Shown here one piece after another: positions 17,330 to 25,898 of a DNA stretch of 64,000 nucleotides; position 1 is the stretch's first letter; each line of letters begins with the position of its first letter. Source of the DNA: an uncultured Bacteroidia bacterium (GTDB lineage Bacteria; Bacteroidota; Bacteroidia; Bacteroidales; F082). The notes beneath the pieces are model-generated. The model was not told the DNA's origin and did no database searches. It worked only from the letters and a program-made list of their open reading frames with translations. The DNA lies in contig CADCGK010000003.1 of NCBI GenBank assembly GCA_902800965.1, positions 1-64,000 on the forward strand, in the 5' to 3' direction. A program made the translations under genes and the position numbers.

Positions 17330-18784
17330 TTACTCCGCATAGTAGGCGTTGTACACCGTTTCCAGAACGTCATGGAATTGCTCCATCGTGCCGTCGGCGT
17401 CTCTTCTGGCCCACCAGTAGAGGAACATCTCACCCGTGTTGCCATAGACGTAACTGTCATCTTCGAGGGTGTCGTCCAATTCGCCCAGGAAATCATTGGC
17501 GATGGTTCCGTAGGCATGTCCTCTGGTTTCCATGAGGCTTTGGAGCACCGCCTCCTTGTCGTTGCACACGTTCTTGTCGTTGAGGCCGTCATAAAGGCCT
17601 TTCATGATGAACATCTGACGTTTGAGGTATTGGTCCACAAGGGGTTTCGTTTTTTCGATGAACTTCTTGTCAGCCACCACTTTCTTGGCGAGGTTGCCTA
17701 AGTATTGGATAGCTTCGGGGTTGTAGCGTCCGAAGTCGTAAGGGACTTCCAGCTCCCAACGGTTGTAGTGATGAGGTCCTGAGACATAAAGGTCGCAGGG
17801 AAGCATACGGTTGAGGGTCTTCAATGAAATGAGTGAGAAAAGATGGCTTCCTGTCACACGGATGGCGCATTCTGGCCAATAGTCGAATTCATTTCCCAAA
17901 ACGTGGTAAGTCTTGTCGAGGTTGGAAGCAGCTTCGCGGAACATGTTGACGGCATCGTTTTCTTTGATGCGCTCATTGGCCTGCACAGGCTCGTCTGGCT
18001 CCAATTCATAGTAGTAGCTGGTTTCACCCATCTCTTCTTCTTCATATTCGTATGGGAAATAATAATCGTCCGCAACAAAATTGTAATCAGGGTAGTAAGC
18101 CTTGTAGATGGTGCTCAGTCCATCGTAGAATTGGTCGATGGTGCCATCGCTCCAACGTCTTGCCCAGAAGTACAGGAACTCGTAATTAAAGTAGTTGTAA
18201 ATGCCTGCTTCGTCGTAGAGATCGATTTCTTCCAAGAAATAGAATAGTCCATCGGTGTAACCGTAATTTTCGATCATGTCTGCAAACATGTATTCACGGC
18301 CTTCTTTTTCGAACACGTTCTCGTCATACATCAAGTCATGGAGGACCATCATGATGTGCATCTGTTCGAACAGGTATTTGTCCACCAGAGGCTTGCTCGC
18401 GGCAACAAACTTCTTGTCGGCGACCACCTTCTTGGCGAGGTCGGCAAGGTACTGGATGGCTTGGGGGTTGTAATGGCCAAATTCATCACTGTAGAGATCC
18501 CATTGCCCGTCGTGGTGTGGACCGCTGACGTACAAGGGGCAGGGGAGCATCTTCTCTAACTCATTGAGGGAGATGAGAGAGGCTAGATGGCCACCGATGT
18601 TGCGAATACCACCCTCTGGCCAATAGTCGTAATCGTCGAGGGTAAGCGTGGTGTTGTCAAGCTGCATGGCAGCTTCTTTAAAACGTTTTGCGTTCTTGTC
18701 ACCACAGGAGCTGAGCGCAAAGACAATGGCAATGGCCGAAATGGTCAAAACCATCTTTTTGATAAGGGTAAAATGCTTTGTCAT
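17330..18784 (-). CDS. lipoprotein of unknown function with an internal tandem duplication
   Basis: The 484-residue protein has a lipoprotein signal (ALSSC, cysteine at residue 27). The mature part is two copies of a ~215-residue unit, about residues 33-250 and 270-484. Both copies share YWPE..IR..G.HL.SLISL..L..MLPC.LYVSGPHH, then G.YNPEAIQYL..LAKKVVADKKF, and end in FWARR..DGT..QF. The acidic, aromatic-rich sequence does not match a family I recognise. It shares the terminator with the etf operon and has a TATTTTTG promoter 26 bases upstream. Likely location is the periplasmic face of a membrane or the cell surface. No function is proposed. Confidence 0.8.
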   Translation of the reverse strand: MTKHFTLIKKMVLTISAIAIVFALSSCGDKNAKRFKEAAMQLDNTTLTLDDYDYWPEGGIRNIGGHLASLISLNELEKMLPCPLYVSGPHHDGQWDLYSDEFGHYNPQAIQYLADLAKKVVADKKFVAASKPLVDKYLFEQMHIMMVLHDLMYDENVFEKEGREYMFADMIENYGYTDGLFYFLEEIDLYDEAGIYNYFNYEFLYFWARRWSDGTIDQFYDGLSTIYKAYYPDYNFVADDYYFPYEYEEEEMGETSYYYELEPDEPVQANERIKENDAVNMFREAASNLDKTYHVLGNEFDYWPECAIRVTGSHLFSLISLKTLNRMLPCDLYVSGPHHYNRWELEVPYDFGRYNPEAIQYLGNLAKKVVADKKFIEKTKPLVDQYLKRQMFIMKGLYDGLNDKNVCNDKEAVLQSLMETRGHAYGTIANDFLGELDDTLEDDSYVYGNTGEMFLYWWARRDADGTMEQFHDVLETVYNAYYAE

Positions 18785-18810
18785 ACTGTTAAACTTTTAG
18801 TTAGTTGGCT

Positions 18811-18818
18811 CAAAAATA
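18811..18818 (-). promoter_or_regulatory. -7 promoter element (TATTTTTG) for the duplicated lipoprotein
   Basis: The minus strand reads TATTTTTG 26 bases before the ATG at 18784. No consensus -33 box is seen. Confidence 0.45.
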
Positions 18819-18861
18819 CAAATTTTGTAATTATTGGATGCATGAAACGTTATTTTTTGAT

Positions 18862-18869
18862 TATTTTTG
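18862..18869 (+). promoter_or_regulatory. -7 promoter element (TATTTTTG) for the C10 protease
   Basis: TATTTTTG lies 32 bases before the ATG at 18902; a TTGG occurs 24 bases further up, slightly beyond the consensus spacing. Confidence 0.45.
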
Positions 18870-18901
18870 CACCTATTTCTAGGAATATTGAAACTTTAAT
18901 T

Positions 18902-21211
18902 ATGAAAAAACTGTTTTTACTTGTTAGCCTTGTTGCCTTGGCTTTGACAGGCATCCAAGCAGGTCCGGTTGATCAGCAAAAAGCTCAACAACTGGGAACC
19001 TTATTTATGTCCAATACGGAACTGGCTCAGCGTGATGCCGCCATCCAACTTCAGCTGGTCAGCACTGCTGCGACACGTGGTGCCACTGACTATTATGTCT
19101 TCAATGTGACTGGTGGTGAAGGATTTGTCATCATTGCCGGTGATGATAGAGTGAAACCTGTTCTGGCATATTCCACCACGGGTCGTTTCAATCCTCAAGA
19201 TGTGTCAGAAGGCTTTGCCTATACCTTGCGCGTCTTCCAACAGGAGATCCAAAATGTGCGCGATTACAACCTTGTAGCTACTCCTGACATTGTCGCCGAA
19301 TGGCAATCGCTGAAGACTACTGGCAATATCCGCAAAGGCCGTGCTGCCCGTAGCGTGGTAGGACCGTTGTGTCAGACTATCTGGAACCAGAACTTCCCCT
19401 GGAACAGCCAGTGCCCGGATGACACTACTGGAAGTGGTGGACATGTCTATGCTGGTTGCGTGGCTACGGCTATGGGTCAGGTGATGAAATACTGGAACTA
19501 TCCGGAAAGAGGAACAGGCTCACATACTTATACTCCTGAAGGCTATCCCTCACAGACCGCAAACTTCGGCGCGACGGACTATCATTTCGAGCTGATGCCT
19601 CTCGAACTCGATTCGACAAGTACCGAAGAGGATTATTATTATATCGCACAGTTTCTGCATCATTGCGGCATCGCCGTCGATATGATGTATGGCGGCAATG
19701 GTAGCGGTGCGTATTCCGGTGATGTGCCGCCTGCGCTGCAGAACTATTTTGGCTATTCCACTGAAGAGTTCGAGACCTTGGGCTACTGGGGCTTCAATTT
19801 CTATACCAATGAGCAATGGGCACAGATGCTGAAAGACGGCGGTCTGGATGAAAACATGCCGTTATACTACAGTGGCTCTGACGATAATGGTGCGGGTGGT
19901 CATGCATACGTTTGCGACGGCTACGATGAGAATGACTACTTCCATTTCAACTGGGGCTGGAGCGGCCGCGATGACGCATGGTGCCCGATAGGTGCGCTCA
20001 ATACGACAAAATATGCTTTCAACGATAACAACAGTTATATCGGTCACATTGTTCCTTCGAATTCTACCTATTATCAAAGAGCAGACAGCGTGGCCAACTT
20101 CGCTATCATGGAGAACGAAGATAGGGGAGGCGTGCTGCTGAGCTGGAACAACCCCTCTTTGAATTTGAATGGTGAGCCTTTGACTTCCATCGAGTCAATT
20201 TCGATTCGCCGCAACAACCAACCGCTGGCTACCTTGACGGGTGCTGAAGTGGGTGCTGCCGGTGGCTATGAGGATGGCGGCCTTGAACCGGGTCTTTACG
20301 AATACGCTATCTATGTGACCAATACCGCTGGTGTCGGTCGTACAGCATATCGTGAGGTTTTGGTGGGTGAGAAGTGCGATGTCATCTTTGAGCTCCATGA
20401 CGATGGCGGTGACGGCTGGAAAGGTGCTGCCATCAGCGTGGCCGACGAGAATGGCCAGCGTATCGCTGTGATCAGCATGGATGAAGGCTCTGAACAGACC
20501 GTGACCATGCCGCTGTTGAAGCAAAATCTGAGATTCATCTGGAACCATGGCTGGTACCATACTCAGGAACAATACGATACCGATTATGAATGCTCTTTCA
20601 CCGTGAAGGACGCTGAAGGCAACGAGCTCTATACTTCGGGTGACTTGAATGACGGCGTGTTCATGACTTACGATAACAACTGCGAGTTTGGTCCGCTGAC
20701 ATGCTATCCAGTCCAGAACCTGGAAGGGGAATATGTTTGGAACAATGAGCAGGAATTCGGCGCTAGGCTTACGTGGGATGCTCCATCAAGTACGGCCAAT
20801 TTGGATCACTTTGCCATCTATAGCGATGCTTCTGTTCTTAAAGAAGCCATCATTGTGCCTTATACAGGACAGTCTAGTTATGAGTATGTTGATTTGGTGG
20901 ATTATATAGGCGATTATGAGTATAGTGTCACTAGCGTTTATGTAAGAGGGGATGAGACCTGCGAATCAGCAAATGTCGTAGTCGATATTATGATTACCGA
21001 TGTCGAAGAAAACGCTTCAAGGATCAATATCTATCCCAATCCATCAAAGGGTGCCATCACCGTGGAAGGCGTTGGTCACATGACGGTGATGAACACACTG
21101 GGTCAGATTGTCCGTGAACTCGACCTTGATGGACAGACCACCATGGAACTTCCTCAAGGTGTATTCTTCTTGAGAATCAATGGAACTACAAAGAAAGTTG
21201 TGGTAGAATAA
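18902..21211 (+). CDS. secreted C10 family cysteine protease (streptopain-like), T9SS cargo
   Basis: The ATG at 18902 gives a signal peptide (MKKLFLLVSLVALALTGIQA); the longer frame overlaps the divergent gene and is rejected. The 769-residue precursor has a Spi-type propeptide (about 25-130, with YYVFNV.GGEGFVIIAGDDR). The C10 catalytic domain has nucleophile C186 in YAGCVATAMGQVMKYW and histidine H334 in GGHAYVCDGYD, followed by FHFNWGWSG. Next come two beta-sandwich regions and a C-terminal T9SS type A sorting domain (INIYPNPSKGAITVEG). Family members include SpeB, PrtT and interpain A, which degrade host proteins. It converges with an S8 protease gene, three bases separating their stops. 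Confidence 0.93.
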   Translation: MKKLFLLVSLVALALTGIQAGPVDQQKAQQLGTLFMSNTELAQRDAAIQLQLVSTAATRGATDYYVFNVTGGEGFVIIAGDDRVKPVLAYSTTGRFNPQDVSEGFAYTLRVFQQEIQNVRDYNLVATPDIVAEWQSLKTTGNIRKGRAARSVVGPLCQTIWNQNFPWNSQCPDDTTGSGGHVYAGCVATAMGQVMKYWNYPERGTGSHTYTPEGYPSQTANFGATDYHFELMPLELDSTSTEEDYYYIAQFLHHCGIAVDMMYGGNGSGAYSGDVPPALQNYFGYSTEEFETLGYWGFNFYTNEQWAQMLKDGGLDENMPLYYSGSDDNGAGGHAYVCDGYDENDYFHFNWGWSGRDDAWCPIGALNTTKYAFNDNNSYIGHIVPSNSTYYQRADSVANFAIMENEDRGGVLLSWNNPSLNLNGEPLTSIESISIRRNNQPLATLTGAEVGAAGGYEDGGLEPGLYEYAIYVTNTAGVGRTAYREVLVGEKCDVIFELHDDGGDGWKGAAISVADENGQRIAVISMDEGSEQTVTMPLLKQNLRFIWNHGWYHTQEQYDTDYECSFTVKDAEGNELYTSGDLNDGVFMTYDNNCEFGPLTCYPVQNLEGEYVWNNEQEFGARLTWDAPSSTANLDHFAIYSDASVLKEAIIVPYTGQSSYEYVDLVDYIGDYEYSVTSVYVRGDETCESANVVVDIMITDVEENASRINIYPNPSKGAITVEGVGHMTVMNTLGQIVRELDLDGQTTMELPQGVFFLRINGTTKKVVVE

Positions 21212-21214
21212 CGC

Positions 21215-22897
21215 TTATAGCTTCACCACTTTCTTGACGATCACAGCGTCATCGGTGGTGATCTTTACTAGGTAAGTCCCGCTCGTCAAGCCCTTCAGCT
21301 GATGGACGGGGCTTGCTGTTTGAATATGTTTCACAAGTTGACCGTCCATGCCGTACACTTCGATCAGATGCATCCCCTCACATTCAATGGTAAAAACATC
21401 TTTGCTGGGGTTGGGGAAGATATGGCCTTGGTGCCCGTCCACTTCGATGACATCGTTCCATGTTGGAACTGCATTGACAGCCGCCAAGGCATCGATGCGG
21501 CCTGAGCCAAAGTCGTTGCTTTTGTGTGAAGTTAAGGGGACCGCTGTGTTTTCCAAAATCTCATCGATCTGAGCAGGCGTGAGTTCTGGCTCTTTGGAGA
21601 GCATCAATGCGATAGTGCCGGCAACCATAGGCGTTGCCATAGAGGTGCCGCTTTTTAGGCAGTATCCATTGGAAGTGTTGAAATCCAAAGATTTGATATT
21701 TACTCCAGGAGCACACACATCTGGACGGATGAGACCGATTTGGGTAGGACTTCCTGAGATATAGGGATAGTCGTTGAACTGCGTTACGTCAGTCCATGTC
21801 GATGGACCCTCTGATGAGAAACCACCGAGAACGTCGTTGTTATCGACGGCGCCGACACAGATGACACAGCTTGTGCCTCCAGCGTTGACCATTTGGTCTT
21901 CATGAAGATAGGGCGGCGGACAGTCTCCAGGTGACCAGATGTTATTGGGGACAGGAGCCAGCATCTGTATCTGGCGTGAATTGCCGGCGCAAACGGCAGC
22001 AACCACACCTGCAGCCAAGGTGTTGTCACAAGCTTGTCTCAACATCAGCTTCGTTCCGGCATTAGGTAAAGGCTGACCCAATGACATGTTGAGCACGTCA
22101 GCGCCATGATCCAATGCAAATTGCATTGCTTCAACCCATAGCGTGGCTTCGGATAGGTTGTCTTCGCCATGGAACACCTTGAGAACCATGATCTCAGCAT
22201 CTGGCGCGACGCCCGTCCGAGTGCCTGATGCGCCGGTGCCGACAAGGGTGCCTGCCACATGGGTGCCGTGACCTTGGGTGTCTGAAGGATCATCGTCATC
22301 TGAATAAAAGTCGTAACCATGATGGGGATACGCTGTGCCTCCATCCCACAAACGCCCTTGAAGGTCTGCATGTGACATTTCGACGCCAGTGTCAATAATT
22401 GCAATGAGCACCCCCTGCCCTGTAAAGCCGAGCTCCCATGCCTTGTCAACATTCACTTTCAGTAGGTTCTCTGCAATCTCACGATTGTCGCCACTGTCAG
22501 TGAGCGTGATTTCCTCGTCAAATAATCCATGGACTTCCTCGCATTGGTAAACAGTCATCACATCGCGTCGTTCCTCCAAACTGTGAATGACGTCTTTGGT
22601 GGCGTAACAGCAGATGGAGTTTACAATCCATAAGGGCTGGATTCCGGACACCAATCCGTTTTGTTCCAACTCACGGAGCAGCCCCATCAATTCCTGCTGG
22701 GATGTCTCCGCATGGTGTTTCAAAGTTTCAACGACGTATGCCCTGCGCTCTTGTTTGGTAGGCAGCCAACTCGCTTCACGGCTTAAGGTCGTGGCATCAG
22801 ATTGCTCATTCAAAATGATGTTGATCTTGATCTGCTCTTGGGCGAATGTCAGAGAAGAAAGGCATATAGCAACGAGGCAAAGCAAATGTTTTTTCAT
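21215..22897 (-). CDS. secreted S8 subtilisin-like serine protease, T9SS cargo
   Basis: The ATG at 22897 opens a signal peptide (MKKHLLCLVAICLSSLTFA). In the 560-residue product the subtilase triad is complete: D169 in IAIIDTGVEMSH, H210 in GHGTHVAGT and S419 in SGTSMATPMVAG, with the oxyanion Asn in CAGNS (N306). An I9-like propeptide precedes the domain. The tail (HIFPNPSKDVFTIEC to SGTYLVKI) is a T9SS sorting domain. It is presumably an extracellular or surface protease. It lies directly downstream of the radical SAM gene (24-base gap) and may be co-transcribed. It converges on the C10 protease gene. Confidence 0.95.
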   Translation of the reverse strand: MKKHLLCLVAICLSSLTFAQEQIKINIILNEQSDATTLSREASWLPTKQERRAYVVETLKHHAETSQQELMGLLRELEQNGLVSGIQPLWIVNSICCYATKDVIHSLEERRDVMTVYQCEEVHGLFDEEITLTDSGDNREIAENLLKVNVDKAWELGFTGQGVLIAIIDTGVEMSHADLQGRLWDGGTAYPHHGYDFYSDDDDPSDTQGHGTHVAGTLVGTGASGTRTGVAPDAEIMVLKVFHGEDNLSEATLWVEAMQFALDHGADVLNMSLGQPLPNAGTKLMLRQACDNTLAAGVVAAVCAGNSRQIQMLAPVPNNIWSPGDCPPPYLHEDQMVNAGGTSCVICVGAVDNNDVLGGFSSEGPSTWTDVTQFNDYPYISGSPTQIGLIRPDVCAPGVNIKSLDFNTSNGYCLKSGTSMATPMVAGTIALMLSKEPELTPAQIDEILENTAVPLTSHKSNDFGSGRIDALAAVNAVPTWNDVIEVDGHQGHIFPNPSKDVFTIECEGMHLIEVYGMDGQLVKHIQTASPVHQLKGLTSGTYLVKITTDDAVIVKKVVKL

Positions 22898-22920
22898 GGT
22901 TTTATGATGATGATTCTTGT

Positions 22921-23880
22921 TTAGGTGCATTCAAATTGCTTTTTATAACGCTTGCCTTGCCAAGTGTCTCTTTCCTCCATCCGTTTCTCGATGCGGTTCA
23001 GCACCTCATCGTAGCGGAGCTTCATCCAGGGCTCGGAAACGAGATAACGGGGCGGAACCTCGCCTGCGAAGCGCTCAATGACGATGTTGGGATTCAATCG
23101 CTCGGCAAAGTCAATAACGAAGTCGATGTATTCGTCTAAATCAAACAAATGAAAGGCATCAGGATGCAGCTGATATTCTTCGGCCATCTTGGTGCCTTTG
23201 AATATTTGCAGCTGATGGAACTTGACCGTGGTCAAAGGTAGCTGTGAGATGATGTCTGCCGAGTCGAGCATCATGGTTTTGGTTTCGCCCGGAAGACCGA
23301 AGATGAAGTGCCCCCCGCAAGGGATGCCGTGCTCTGCAGTTAGTTGGATGGCTCGTTTGGCTGTGGCAAAGTCGTGGCCTCGGTTGACGCGTTTCAAGGT
23401 CTCGTCATACACGCTTTCCACACCATACTCCAGCATCACATAATGGGTCTTTTGAATTTCGTTGAGATAGCGGAGTAGGGGTTCGTCGATGCAATCGGGT
23501 CGGGTGCCGATGACGATGCCTGCGATACTAGGCATGTCAAGAGCCTGTTGGTAGATTTGTTCTAGCTCTTCAAGCGGCTTGTAGGTGTTGGAATAAGCTT
23601 GAAAATAGGCTAAATATTGGTTTGCCCTACGGTAGCGTTTTTGATGGAACTCAATGCCTTCTTCGATCTGTTGTCGGACGCTCTTCTCTGGCTTACAATA
23701 GGATGGGTTAAAGGCAGCGTTGCTGCAGAAACTGCATCCTCCGGTGCTGAGCTTGCCGTCACGGTTGGGACAGCTGAATCCAGCGTCGATGCTGATTTTC
23801 TGGACGCGTGCACCGAACTGCTTTGTGAAGTAGTTGCTGTAGGCGTTGAAACGTCGGCCGTTGAATAGGGTAGGGTTCAT
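22921..23880 (-). CDS. radical SAM protein, YhcC-like (TIGR01212 family)
   Basis: Starting at the ATG at 23880, the 319-residue protein matches the YhcC/TIGR01212 radical SAM family. It opens with NPTLFNGRRFNAYSNYFTKQFG and carries a widely spaced cluster motif, CPNRDG followed by GGCSFC. Further blocks are NQYLAYFQAYSNTY, GTRPDCID, MLEYGVES and GIPCGGHFIFGLPGE. Length is typical. The family is conserved but its substrate is not established. A longer open frame runs up to 24141 through the palindromic element and a tRNA gene and is not coding. Its TATCTTTG promoter lies only four bases before the ATG, which would give a leaderless or nearly leaderless mRNA. Confidence 0.88.
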   Translation of the reverse strand: MNPTLFNGRRFNAYSNYFTKQFGARVQKISIDAGFSCPNRDGKLSTGGCSFCSNAAFNPSYCKPEKSVRQQIEEGIEFHQKRYRRANQYLAYFQAYSNTYKPLEELEQIYQQALDMPSIAGIVIGTRPDCIDEPLLRYLNEIQKTHYVMLEYGVESVYDETLKRVNRGHDFATAKRAIQLTAEHGIPCGGHFIFGLPGETKTMMLDSADIISQLPLTTVKFHQLQIFKGTKMAEEYQLHPDAFHLFDLDEYIDFVIDFAERLNPNIVIERFAGEVPPRYLVSEPWMKLRYDEVLNRIEKRMEERDTWQGKRYKKQFECT

Positions 23881-23884
23881 GATG

Positions 23885-23892
23885 CAAAGATA
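23885..23892 (-). promoter_or_regulatory. -7 element four bases from the start codon (radical SAM gene)
   Basis: The minus strand reads TATCTTTG-CATC-ATG. Transcription would start within a few bases of the start codon. Spacing is identical to that in front of aroQ (28209-28216). Confidence 0.45.
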
Positions 23893-23902
23893 TTGTTTTT
23901 TC

Positions 23903-24098
23903 GGGATTACTCGCTGGCGCGAGTGATCCCTTGGCGCTCGCCGCGGGGCCCTTACGTTGGTGAGAAGCTGGCTGGGCGGTGCCCAGCCTAGAGCTTTACT
24001 GTGTGGGAGTGTGGAGACCTTAAGAGCGGAGCTCTTTAGACTCCACACTCCCACACAGTAAAGCCGGACCGCTACTGCGGTCCGGCTTCCCACCAACG
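23903..24098. repeat. composite multi-hairpin palindromic element next to tRNA-Ser(CGA)
   Basis: Four nested or adjacent hairpins fill 196 bases. (a) 23903-23914 pairs with 23919-23930 (12-4-12, one G-U). (b) 23970-23986 is GCTGGGC-GGT-GCCCAGC. (c) 23994-24016 pairs perfectly with 24041-24063 over 23 bp, and its loop holds a further near-perfect CTTAAGAGC / GCTCTTTAG stem. (d) 24063-24072 pairs perfectly with 24077-24086 (10-4-10). Enclosing b, c and d, 23955-23968 (CGTTGGTGAGAAGC) pairs with 24085-24098 in 13 of 14 positions. The right arm ends on the base before the tRNA 3' end. No protein-coding potential is seen. It could be a structured RNA, a mobile palindromic element or an integration scar. 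Confidence 0.85.
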
Positions 24099-24184
24099 CG
24101 GAAAGAAAGGGATTCGAACCCTTGGAACGCAAAGCGTTCAACGGTTTTCGAGACCGCCCCGATCGACCACTCCGGCATCTTTCC
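24099..24184 (-). tRNA. tRNA-Ser(CGA)
   Basis: The 86-base minus-strand gene folds as a class II tRNA. The acceptor arm GGAAAGA pairs with TCTTTCC, the D arm contains GAGTGGTCGATCGGG, the anticodon loop CTCGAAA gives anticodon CGA (plus strand 24148-24150, reads UCG), a long variable arm is GAACGC-TTT-GCGTTC, and the T arm is GGGTTCGAATCCC. No CCA is encoded. A TATTTTTG promoter element lies 6 bases upstream. Confidence 0.96.
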
Positions 24185-24190
24185 TATGGT

Positions 24191-24218
24191 CAAAAATAAA
24201 AGCGACCTGCGTCGCTTT
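24191..24218 (-). terminator. terminator of tRNA-Ser(TGA) whose T-tract forms the next promoter
   Basis: On the minus strand AAAGCGAC-GCAG-GTCGCTTT is an 8-4-8 hairpin followed by TATTTTTG (24198 to 24191). The run of T completes a terminator for the upstream tRNA and at the same time matches the -7 consensus TAnnTTTG for tRNA-Ser(CGA), 6 bases from its 5' end. Confidence 0.65.
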
Positions 24219-24224
24219 ATGCTG

Positions 24225-24309
24225 CGGAGACAGAGGGATTCGAACCCCCGAAACCTTTCGGTTTAACGGTTTTCAAGACCGCCGCTATCGACCACTCAGC
24301 CATATCTCC
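24225..24309 (-). tRNA. tRNA-Ser(TGA)
   Basis: The 85-base minus-strand gene has acceptor arm GGAGATA / TGTCTCC, D arm GAGTGGTCGATAGCGG, anticodon loop CTTGAAA with anticodon TGA (plus strand 24273-24275, reads UCA), a long variable arm AAACC-GAAA-GGTTT and T arm GGGTTCGAATCCC. CCA is not encoded. It sits 40 bases upstream of tRNA-Ser(CGA) on the same strand, with a terminator hairpin between. Confidence 0.96.
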
Positions 24310-24313
24310 GCTG

Positions 24314-24321
24314 CAAAAGTA
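24314..24321 (-). promoter_or_regulatory. -7 promoter element (TACTTTTG) for tRNA-Ser(TGA)
   Basis: The minus strand reads TACTTTTG four bases before the tRNA 5' end; CTTG lies 18 bases further upstream as a weak -33 box. Confidence 0.55.
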
Positions 24322-24346
24322 CAACTTTTTGCTTTCATACAAGCAT

Positions 24347-24379
24347 TTTGGCCCAAAAAAAATTTTTTTGTTATTTTTG
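24347..24379 (+). promoter_or_regulatory. full Bacteroides-type promoter for the GWxTD gene
   Basis: TTTG (24347-24350), 21 bases, TATTTTTG (24372-24379): an exact match to TTTG-N19-21-TAnnTTTG, 22 bases before the ATG at 24402. Confidence 0.75.
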
Positions 24380-24401
24380 CATCATCATATCAGAGAACGT
24401 C

Positions 24402-25886
24402 ATGAAAAAAATGTTTTTACCATTGATGCTTTTGCTGCTTGTGTCCACAATGGGCATGGCACAAAACAAAGCTATCCAGTCCTTCCTTTCCTACACGACC
24501 TACAACGTCCCCGGTGATGAGCCTTTCATCGAGAACGCCCTTGCCTTCGACTGCTCCAGCGTGGTCTATCGCCAATATGAGCCCGGATGCTTCAAGGCTA
24601 CCGTGGAAGTGCAGACCATCTTTAAGAAAGGTGATAAAGTATATACCTTCTCCAAAATCGCCCTCGATAGCCCTATGGTGAAGGATACCACCAAAATCAC
24701 GGGAGCCTTCATCGACCAACAGCGTTTCCCGCTTGAAAATGGAGAATACCTGATGGAAATTACTGTCAAGGACCTGAACAACCCCAAGCAGATTCCCTAT
24801 AAATCCGAACAGACTGTCGTAATCAACTTCCCTGCCAATCAACCTGCCGTTTCCGACATCCTGTTGGTGGAGAGCTACCAGAAGGCAGTGAAAAATACCT
24901 CGCTGACCAAGAGCGGCTACGACATGATCCCACGTGTATATGCGTTCTATGCTCCTAGCGTCGAAAACCTGACTTTCTATGCCGAATTGTACAATAGCGA
25001 CAAGATCTATAAGGATGGAGGCCAGTATATGCTCTCTTATTATATCCAATCCTACGAATCCTCGGTGAAGATGAAGGACTTCAGCTTCGTGAAAAGGATG
25101 GATGTGGGGCCGGTGAATATCTTGTTGAACACCATCAATATCAAGAATCTGCCCACTGGCAATTATTATTTGGTGGTCGAGATGCACGACAGAAACAACA
25201 ACCTTATGGCTTCCAACAGCGTGTTCTTCCAACGCTACAATCCCGGCTGCGAGGTAAAATTCGAAGATCTTGCTTCAACGCAAATCGAACATACCTTTGC
25301 CGCCAATTTCAACAATCTCGACACCATCCGCGAATATATCCGCTGCTTGAACCCTTGCTGCTCAGAGACCGAGCGCGACTATGCCAACAACCTGATTAAA
25401 ACAGATGACCTGAAAACTATGCAACAGTTCTTCTATAATTTCTGGGCAACGCGTTCACCTCTCAATCCGAAAGACGCATGGCAGGAATACTACAACCAGG
25501 TGAAACGAGTCAACGCTTCCTATTCCACAAGGACCAAGAAAGGCTATATGACCGATAGAGGCTATATGTATTTGAAATATGGTACACCAGACAAAATTTG
25601 TGAGGAACCTTTCGAACCAGGCGCCTATCCTTACGAGATCTGGCACTACTATGAAGTGGCTGGCCAACGCAACAAACACTGCGTGTTCATGTCACAGGAT
25701 ATGGTGACCAACGATTACCAGCTGATTCATTCAGATATCATCGGAGAAGTCAATAATCCCCGCTGGCAGATGATGATTTATTCTCGTTTCTATGGTCCTG
25801 ATTATACAGGCGATATCATCGACCAGACGGATGCTCCCGGTGCCTGGGGTACACGCGCTGGTGACCTCTATAGGAATCCAAGATAA
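24402..25886 (+). CDS. GWxTD domain-containing exported protein
   Basis: The ATG at 24402 gives a signal peptide ([20 protein letters not shown]). The 494-residue protein has an N-terminal beta-rich region and, near the C-terminus, a GWxTD-type domain seen as [23 protein letters not shown] followed by YEIWHYY. Here the motif reads GYMTDRG instead of GWxTDRG. GWxTD proteins are common in Bacteroidota and of unknown function. Two acyl- and glycosyl-transferase genes follow at 12 bases and then by overlap, suggesting an operon concerned with the cell envelope. Confidence 0.85.
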   Translation: MKKMFLPLMLLLLVSTMGMAQNKAIQSFLSYTTYNVPGDEPFIENALAFDCSSVVYRQYEPGCFKATVEVQTIFKKGDKVYTFSKIALDSPMVKDTTKITGAFIDQQRFPLENGEYLMEITVKDLNNPKQIPYKSEQTVVINFPANQPAVSDILLVESYQKAVKNTSLTKSGYDMIPRVYAFYAPSVENLTFYAELYNSDKIYKDGGQYMLSYYIQSYESSVKMKDFSFVKRMDVGPVNILLNTINIKNLPTGNYYLVVEMHDRNNNLMASNSVFFQRYNPGCEVKFEDLASTQIEHTFAANFNNLDTIREYIRCLNPCCSETERDYANNLIKTDDLKTMQQFFYNFWATRSPLNPKDAWQEYYNQVKRVNASYSTRTKKGYMTDRGYMYLKYGTPDKICEEPFEPGAYPYEIWHYYEVAGQRNKHCVFMSQDMVTNDYQLIHSDIIGEVNNPRWQMMIYSRFYGPDYTGDIIDQTDAPGAWGTRAGDLYRNPR

Positions 25887-25898
25887 GGCAACTGATAC

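Noticed and set aside
18587-18901. Upstream extension of the C10 protease frame
   Set aside because: It overlaps the divergent lipoprotein gene and its promoter; a clear signal peptide starts at 18902.
23954-24098. Integron or transposon insertion at the tRNA genes
   Set aside because: No integrase, transposase or target-site duplication is visible; the tRNA genes are intact. The palindromes alone do not prove an insertion.
23881-24141. Upstream extension of the radical SAM frame
   Set aside because: It runs through the palindromic element and part of tRNA-Ser(CGA); the family start is at 23880.
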